Positions 59,701-64,000 of a stretch of DNA of 64,000 nt are shown here, in pieces. The notes beneath the pieces were generated by a model. It was not told the DNA's origin. It ran no database searches and saw only the letters and a program-made list of their open reading frames with translations. Location of the stretch: assembly GCA_029718625.1 (NCBI GenBank), contig CM056377.1:108207034-108271033 (forward strand). Reading direction: 5' to 3'. The position numbers and the translations under genes were made by a program. The number at the start of each line of letters is the position of its first letter. The first letter of the stretch is position 1. The stretch comes from Synaphobranchus kaupii (taxonomy: Eukaryota > Chordata > Actinopteri > Anguilliformes > Synaphobranchidae).

Positions 59701-60674
59701 ACAAAGAATACACGCGACCTAATGTATGTTGCTGAGTGTGACTGCGTGTCCTCACCCTTTACATTTAGGCATTTAGCAGACGCACTTATCCAGAGCGAAT
59801 TACACGGATTACATTCTTTACATACAATCCGTGCATACAGCCGGATCTTTACCGAAGCAATTCGGGTTAAGTACTTTGTTCAAGAGTACAACGTCAGGGC
59901 CAAACCTGAAAATGGAACGTGAAGCTAAAACCAAGGTTCTTGCTACACTGCCTCCTGTAAATAAAGTGTGCCAATCCTACGCTCACAAGCCCGAGCGTGG
60001 AGACTCAGGGCAAACATTGCGAAAGTTCACCTTTAGTCGCAGATGGCACACGTGCCAAGCTCCCTACCCATGTAATGTCAAAGAAACCAAGCAACGGAAT
60101 TCACATTGCTCATATTTACGCTGCGGCAGGGGCCCGATGCTCAGTACTAATTTTATTGGTGCAGCAATCACCTACACTTGGATCAGAACAGCTACAGAGG
60201 TGGACTGACTGATCTGGGACTAATATACTAAATGGTCAGGTGACCAGGTAGACTCAGCACATCATGAGGGGGCTCTCTCCTGTGGTTGCCAGCACAGCCA
60301 AGCAGTTGATCCCCCAAGATCTCCTAATTGAGAGTACAATATTATAGTTGAAATGATCAGTATTAAAAAAAGCAATCTGGCCAGCCCGGAGGGGGGGGGG
60401 GGGGGGCTCCACAGGGTAGTACTGATCAAGAGGAAACTTTTTCAGGTACAGACAAAGGTTAACCAGGGAGCTAGGAAACACTGCTGTGACAGTAGCTTCA
60501 GTTACGGTACTTAAAGACCGCAAAGGAAGGACAAGGAAGGGGTTTTCCCTCACCGTTGCTGGTTATCCGAGGATCGCCATTGCTGCTGCCGTTGCCGTCG
60601 TCCACAGCCAGAATCCCGGGCATCTTGGGAATGACCCTGCGGCTACGCAGGGCGGGGCCTTCGCTCTTTGCCAT
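47582..60674 (-). CDS. soat1: SOAT1 sterol O-acyltransferase 1 (ACAT1), 15 coding exons
   Basis: Endoplasmic-reticulum membrane enzyme (MBOAT family) that esterifies cholesterol with long-chain acyl-CoA. Exons on the minus strand: 60674-60554, 57558-57500, 55337-55189, 54629-54570, 53726-53619, 53490-53208, 52894-52816, 52727-52646, 51806-51761, 50360-50231, 49757-49660, 49479-49381, 48995-48860, 48453-48308 and 47659-47582. They total 1,674 nt (557 aa), close to the roughly 550 aa usual for the family. Phases agree at every junction. The FYxDWWN motif falls at residues 403-409 and the active-site His (AVAHEY) at 460, the positions known for the human enzyme. Multiple hydrophobic membrane segments run from about residue 140 to the end. 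Intron 5 is GC-AG; all others are GT-AG. The N-terminal 60 residues are poorly conserved, as is usual. SOAT1 rather than SOAT2 is inferred from the ABL2 neighbour and overall similarity. Confidence 0.95.
47688..47772. repeat. (CA)n microsatellite beside the SOAT1 exon 15 acceptor
   Basis: About 40 CA units with one CCCACA interruption. On the SOAT1 strand it is a GT/UG run ending about 30 bases before the exon 15 acceptor at 47660. Confidence 0.97.
48308..48453 (-). CDS. soat1: SOAT1 coding exon 14
   Basis: 146 nt. It encodes [40 protein letters not shown] and HRYCPLQE, the penultimate membrane helix and the conserved SQEWYA segment. Acceptor TATCAG, donor GTACGA. Confidence 0.95.
48860..48995 (-). 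CDS. soat1: SOAT1 coding exon 13 (catalytic histidine)
   Basis: 136 nt. It encodes [40 protein letters not shown] and FMCFG. The invariant MBOAT histidine is in AVAHEY (residue 460 of the assembled protein). Acceptor CCACAG, donor GTAAGA. Confidence 0.96.
49381..49479 (-). CDS. soat1: SOAT1 coding exon 12 (DWWN motif)
   Basis: 99 nt. It encodes [20 protein letters not shown] then [13 protein letters not shown]. It completes FYKDWWN, the acyl-CoA-contacting motif of the SOAT/DGAT1 group. Acceptor TTCAG, donor GTGAGT. Confidence 0.96.
49660..49757 (-). CDS. soat1: SOAT1 coding exon 11
   Basis: 98 nt. It encodes [20 protein letters not shown] then [12 protein letters not shown], ending in the first half of the FYxDWWN active-site motif. 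Acceptor CTGCAG, donor GTATGG. Confidence 0.96.
49944..50216. mobile_element. hAT-like MITE beside the SOAT1 exon 10 donor
   Basis: Left end CACTGGGAAAAAAA, right end CTTATCTTGCAGTG. Flanks AGAGTGTG and TGGGTGTG agree at 6 of 8. It ends about 14 bp from the donor of exon 10. Confidence 0.65.
50231..50360 (-). CDS. soat1: SOAT1 coding exon 10
   Basis: 130 nt. It encodes [40 protein letters not shown] and ILPG. Its acceptor is the last copy of a 59-bp minisatellite, and its donor (GTACGA) lies about 14 bases from a hAT-like insertion, so the exon is hemmed in by repeats on both sides. Confidence 0.95.
50343..51697. repeat. 59-bp minisatellite, about 23 copies, abutting SOAT1 exon 10
   Basis: Unit GAACAGACAACCCAGCACCT GCGATTAAAAACACGTCCGT plus CTGCTTATTCAACAGCATA. 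The first copy overlaps the first 18 nt of exon 10. Every copy therefore repeats the exon's 3' splice acceptor (TTTTTAATCGCAG on the minus strand) and its opening bases. Confidence 0.97.
51761..51806 (-). CDS. soat1: SOAT1 coding exon 9
   Basis: 46-nt mini-exon. It encodes [15 protein letters not shown] after completing Arg, matching the conserved RWGYV segment. Acceptor TTGCAG, donor GTACAG. The 59-bp minisatellite array begins about 65 bases into the following intron. Confidence 0.92.
52604..52677. repeat. 37-bp tandem duplication over the SOAT1 exon 8 donor
   Basis: 52604-52640 and 52641-52677 are identical. On the minus strand the unit is the exon's last 32 nt plus GTGAG, so two equal donors lie 37 bp apart. 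Confidence 0.95.
52646..52727 (-). CDS. soat1: SOAT1 coding exon 8
   Basis: 82 nt. It encodes [20 protein letters not shown] and IYRDSYPR, the family hallmark [16 protein letters not shown]. Donor GTGAGC. The last 32 exon bases plus the donor are repeated immediately downstream (37-bp tandem duplication). Confidence 0.95.
52816..52894 (-). CDS. soat1: SOAT1 coding exon 7
   Basis: 79 nt. It encodes [20 protein letters not shown] then SAQGKK, matching the conserved [14 protein letters not shown] segment. Acceptor CTGCAG, donor GTAAGG. Confidence 0.95.
53208..53490 (-). CDS. soat1: SOAT1 coding exon 6 (transmembrane segments 2-4)
   Basis: 283 nt. It encodes [20 protein letters not shown], later [20 protein letters not shown] and FIVILEQ, with several hydrophobic helices. 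GPTYVV/PPAS-type motifs are typical of SOAT proteins. Acceptor TTTCCAG, donor GTACTC. Confidence 0.95.
53619..53726 (-). CDS. soat1: SOAT1 coding exon 5 (first transmembrane segment), GC donor
   Basis: 108 nt. It encodes [20 protein letters not shown] and [17 protein letters not shown], a clear membrane helix with the conserved HIRTIYH lead-in. Reading through the 3' end gives a stop soon after, and the next exon supplies the missing base of Arg (AG|A). The donor is therefore CAG|GCGAGT, a GC 5' splice site. Confidence 0.93.
53989..54461. mobile_element. hAT-like element with perfect 8-bp TSD in SOAT1 intron 4
   Basis: Ends TAGGGCTGGGCGATATA / TATATCGCCCAGCCCTA, flanked by identical CTGAATTA at 53981-53988 and 54462-54469. 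The inverted similarity continues inward (ATCGATAATTATCG and GGCAAC-type segments). Confidence 0.88.
54570..54629 (-). CDS. soat1: SOAT1 coding exon 4
   Basis: 60 nt. It encodes [20 protein letters not shown], the segment just before the first membrane span, and ends inside an Asp codon (GA|T). Acceptor CTGCAG, donor GTGAGT. Confidence 0.92.
55189..55337 (-). CDS. soat1: SOAT1 coding exon 3
   Basis: 149 nt. It encodes [40 protein letters not shown] and [10 protein letters not shown], aligned to the family's N-terminal tetramerisation segment. Acceptor TTTTAG, donor CTCAG|GTTTGG. Confidence 0.88.
55338..57499 (-). other. SOAT1 intron 2
   Basis: No coding feature or clear repeat seen. Confidence 0.75.
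57500..57558 (-). CDS. soat1: SOAT1 coding exon 2
   Basis: 59 nt. Acceptor CTTCAG, donor GTACTA. It encodes [20 protein letters not shown], corresponding to the basic segment before the family's dimerisation region. Phase 1 in, phase 0 out, which fits its neighbours. Confidence 0.85.
57559..60553 (-). other. SOAT1 intron 1 (between coding exons)
   Basis: AT-rich, holds one recognisable interspersed repeat (59757-59935) and a G-run at about 60390-60407. No further exon seen. Confidence 0.7.
59757..59935 (+). repeat. Teleost interspersed repeat (TTACATTTAGGCATTTAGCA type)
   Basis: Starts TTACATTTAGGCATTTAGCA, then GACGCACTTATCCAGAGCGA, followed by a degenerate part (GTACTTTGTTCAAGAGTACA). This phrase recurs widely in fish genomes. 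Class uncertain (SINE-like or DNA element). Confidence 0.65.
60554..60674 (-). CDS. soat1: SOAT1 coding exon 1
   Basis: 121 nt. The ATG at 60674-60672 has A at -3 and G at +4. It encodes [40 protein letters not shown] and one base of Gly. A longer open frame upstream lacks an ATG. Donor GTGAGG. This cytosolic N-terminal segment diverges quickly between species, so the call rests on phase, position and splice signals more than similarity. Confidence 0.8.
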
Positions 60675-60783
60675 CCTGCCGGGAGCCACGCACCTTCAGT
60701 TCAACACATTTTTTTAACCTCTGCTATCTCTTCCACAAGCCAGGGCACTCAAAGGCACTCTGACTGAGCCTATACCAATATAA

Positions 60784-60807
60784 CCCCCCCCCCCCCCCCC
60801 CCCCCCC
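60784..60807. repeat. Homopolymer C24 upstream of the SOAT1 start
   Basis: Twenty-four consecutive C about 110 bases upstream of the start codon; on the SOAT1 strand it is G24. Length may be affected by sequencing or assembly. Confidence 0.9.
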
Positions 60808-61869
60808 AAGTTATTGACGGAGCTGTCACGACTATTTTTCCCTGACCTAAACTAAACCCAAACTATTTACGTTGACACACTGGTCAAAGTTTGGATCCAA
60901 GTCATCAACTCATCCAAAAATTTTTAACACATGTTGACCATGACACATGACAGTAGCCAGAGAGAAGCCATAACTCCCCCACTCAGTCTTTCTAAAAATC
61001 CCCTTTTGTTTTTTAGGATTTGAAGCATCAGAAAAAATATCCAAATGTGGATAACCCCAGCTAACCCCACCTCTTTATGGCTATCCTACATTTCAGTTTA
61101 TTTTAAATGTATGCAGGAAGGCATGGGTGTCAGTGCTTCCATGGTACCTTGCTGATGTAGCTAACTATCGGTCTGGTTAAAACAAAACTTTGGGTTTTAG
61201 CAAACTAAAAAACACAAAACAAAAATTGTGAACATAAGTAAAAAAAAAAAAAAATTGTGAAAATAAGTAAAGTAGGCTAACCATTTTAACCACAGTGCAA
61301 GACTGAAAGGTATATTGTCCATGAGCTCCCAGGGTGAATGGCTAAGTGGTGTCAAACATTGCCTATTTAGCTCTGTGAAACAGTGGCCTGTGTTCGGGAC
61401 CATTGTTAGGAAGGTGCAGACGTATTCATTTTGCACAACCTGCATGGCCCAAGCTACAGGCAGAGCTCACAAAATCAACTAATACACTGAAGAAAAAGTG
61501 AAGGACGCACATCAAGAAGGCATTTGGCACATTTATTTTTATTATTTTATTATTATTATTACCCTTTATATTTTAAGCTCTTATCTCATGTTTTTATTAT
61601 GTTTTTAGTAATGTTTTAAATAAATTATCATGTTTTTATTCATTTTATTATCATTGTTATTATCATTATTACTTTTATATTTAATTACATTTCTATTTTA
61701 TCTCTTATCTCTTGTTTTTTCTTGGTCCTGTTCATTATACATTTCTTTCTAATGTAAAGCACTTTGGGCTGCAGTTCTTTTATGAATATGTGCTATACAA
61801 ATAAACATTATATATTATACCAAAAAGGAAGAGTGCTGAGCCCAAAGAATTGTTTGGAAACAAATTTCT

Positions 61870-62173
61870 GTTGAAACTCAAAAAATGAGTGAGGTAGCAC
61901 ATCCGACAAATAAATCAAACATCTAGAGTACTTGCATTTACACGCATTTCATTTGGCACACATTTAAATATATCAAAACGCTAACATGTTTTGGCTAGGA
62001 CAGCCTTCATCAAAGCATAGATCATCAGATACCCTCTAATGAAGGCTGTCCTAGCCAAAGTGTGTTAGCGTTTCAACATTTTTTTAATGTGCGCCAAATT
62101 AAGTAAGTGTAAATGTAAGTACTCCAGATTTATTTGTGGGATGTGCTACCTCACTCATTTTTTGAGTTTCAAC
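61870..62173. mobile_element. 300-bp fold-back palindrome (MITE-like)
   Basis: GTTGAAACTCAAAAAATGAG at 61870 is mirrored by CTCATTTTTTGAGTTTCAAC ending at 62173. The arms stay complementary for about 140 bp to TTGGCTAGGACAGCCTTCAT and complement, leaving a centre of roughly 25 bases. No coding capacity. Confidence 0.88.
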
Positions 62174-63539
62174 ATCAACTGATCCACTGTTTCAAGATCA
62201 GTGGATAAAAAAAGAGCCTAGTGTGTTCCTGACAGAGGGGTTATATCAGATCTGTCAAAGGCAGTATGGATTAGCTACAATTGAGAGCTGGCTACATCAC
62301 CTTCCTACTGCAACAACTGACTCAGTTTCCAACAATAAAACACTGCTCAACACCTACAGGCAAAATAATTGTACACTTAAAATTTTAATGTCTGCAGGCA
62401 AAATGCCATCAAAGTAGTTAATGCTCAGACTCATGAAACCCTGGATGTGGAGCAGGGAGAGTCCAAGAAACTGTAAATTAATGAATAACTCCCGCTCCAA
62501 AAACATGACTTAGTTTTATGATGCAACAACACAAATATATGTTTTGGTCAAAGTGACCTTTTTCAATACACGTTTGATGTTTGCAGATAAAAATGTAAGG
62601 TAAACCAATCTTCAGTACATCTTTAAGAGCCAGTATTCACCTTGAAATCATCACACAAACTATAATTTTTTTAATGTTCATTATTTGGGTAACTGACATG
62701 TATTAGATGTTATTCCAGAATACAATGGTGTTTTAGATTGTATAATTGTGTTGCCTCTGAAATTAACTTTTAATTGTGACAAAAGCTATTAGACCATAAC
62801 TTAATTGTCATTCAAATCTGAGTATGTAGCTGTTTCAGTAGTCAGATTTGTCTTGGAAGTATAGCACTTAAAAATTATTATTATTATTTTTTTACTGCCA
62901 AATAGTTGTTTTTTTAAACCAACAAATGAACAAAAAAGATTTCTATATGCGTAAATAAACGTGTCCCAGTTTTAATCCAAAGGATTTAATACAAAGTAAT
63001 GCTGAAACAAGACCAGGACAATGTTGATACAGTGAAAGAATCCAGAAGTGACACAAAACATACTTAAGATAAAAAATAGCATTTCTAATCTACAGCCTTG
63101 AAGTGACCATGTGCGTTCTAGGCTTAAATATTAAAGTTGATTTCACAATATGGCATGAACAAGAAAAACATTCGAAATGTTGCACAGTAACGTTATATTC
63201 ACCATGAATAAGATATTGCCACATTCAGAAGAATTGCCTTTATGACTCAACTCAACGTGAGACTTGATCATTGTAATCTGGCACAGTTAGGCAATTAATT
63301 TAGGGAACAACTCTGGTTTGCGATATGACCAAGGTTCACTGATTAATATAGGTCCAGGTGAATCTTAGAAGATATCTAGATATTGATTATCAGTCGGATG
63401 AGATTTTCTAGTTAACTTGTGCCTTTTGAGTTAAAACATTAGCTATTTAAAGTTATTATTTTTTACAAGTTGTTTGGTTGTAGCTGTGCGTGTTTTGGCA
63501 TATTAAAATACCCACAACAGCAGCAATGTTCAGTTGGCT

Positions 63540-63940
63540 AATTAATTAACAAATTTACACACACTCCGTTAACTAGCGGGCGCTAGTTGCTAGCTAGCAG
63601 AAGCACTAGCACCAAGGTGTTGCACGCGTTCTTGACAGTCCCACCATCGGTTTGTTAGCTAACGTTAGATACTAAGTTAGCTACGAACTGCTCAGGTACG
63701 TGAATATAGCTACCTAAATGTCTAGCTTTCAGGCCTGTTTAGCTGACTACGTTACTTCTGTATGTGAAAACAGTAGAATCAAGAATGCAGCTAATTAAGT
63801 CGATCAACTCAACCAAAGAACGCATGTTTTCGTTAGCTTTAACGTTAATGCCTAGCCTAACGTTGCTACCACCCGTAAATAATGTTAGATGTTAGGTACC
63901 CAGCTAGAGTAGCTAACCGACATCGAGCCCTCTGGTGTTG
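63540..63940. repeat. GCTAGC/AACGTTAGC-rich tract upstream of SOAT1
   Basis: Same vocabulary as at 40930-42180: GTTAGCTAACGTTAG, GTTGCTAGCTAGC, CTAACGTTGC. Non-periodic. Confidence 0.7.
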
Positions 63941-64000
63941 CTGGCTATCCATCACTGACACTGGGGACAGCGTGCGTAGCGTGGAACAACAATGCTATTT

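Larger units (their letters stand above)
60675..64000. other. SOAT1 5' flank
   Basis: No coding gene seen. Holds the C24 run, a (T/A)-rich block at 61530-61810, the fold-back palindrome at 61870-62173 and a GCTAGC/AACGTT-rich patch at 63540-63940. A non-coding first exon and promoter of SOAT1 are expected here or just beyond, but cannot be placed. Confidence 0.5.

Noticed and set aside
60675..60689. SOAT1 start five codons further upstream
   Set aside because: That position is GTG; the ATG at 60674 has a good context.

Overview
The window is vertebrate nuclear DNA, almost certainly from a teleost fish. The evidence is split genes with GT-AG introns, dense hAT-like and Tc1-like elements, long CA/GT microsatellites, and the GCTAGCTAACGTTAGC-rich sequence common in fish genomes. 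I cannot fix the species. Two protein-coding host genes can be read with every splice junction resolved, and both lie on the minus strand. ABL2 (Abelson-related tyrosine kinase, ARG) runs from a start codon at 42472 to a stop at 6151 in 11 coding exons (1,192 aa). SOAT1 (sterol O-acyltransferase 1) runs from 60674 to 47582 in 15 coding exons (557 aa). In both genes the exon phases close exactly, and the key catalytic motifs are present.

Layout. 1-6150: 3' flank and probable 3' UTR of ABL2, with a decayed Tc1-like element at its far end. 6151-16970: ABL2 coding exons 11 to 2, whose introns hold a 39-bp minisatellite, a 60-bp minisatellite, a Tc1 relic and several microsatellites. 16971-42258: the 25-kb first intron of ABL2, which holds a 41-bp and a 55-58-bp minisatellite, six or more hAT-like non-autonomous elements, a LINE reverse-transcriptase relic, and a 1.86-kb TTAA-flanked element. 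42259-42840: ABL2 exon 1 (the myristoylated '1B' type) and a GC-rich promoter-like region with a YY1 motif. 42841-47581: intergenic DNA plus the SOAT1 3' flank, with a nested pair of transposons. 47582-60674: SOAT1, with a 59-bp minisatellite at one splice acceptor. 60675-64000: SOAT1 5' flank, with a large fold-back palindrome and a second GCTAGC/AACGTT-rich patch.

The two genes are known neighbours (human 1q25). ABL2 encodes a cytoplasmic tyrosine kinase that acts on actin, and SOAT1 an endoplasmic-reticulum enzyme that makes cholesteryl esters. Nothing here suggests a shared biochemical role.

The most unusual object is the element at 38643-40505. It has about 170-bp near-perfect terminal inverted repeats, TTAA on both sides, a plus-strand THAP-domain first exon ending at a consensus splice donor, and a convergent minus-strand ORF with the cysteine-rich signature of the P2X7 C-terminal 'ballast' domain. 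A second theme is that tandem duplications or transposons sit directly on exon-intron borders at least four times (ABL2 exon 9, SOAT1 exon 8, and both ends of SOAT1 exon 10). SOAT1 intron 5 also has a GC-AG splice pair.
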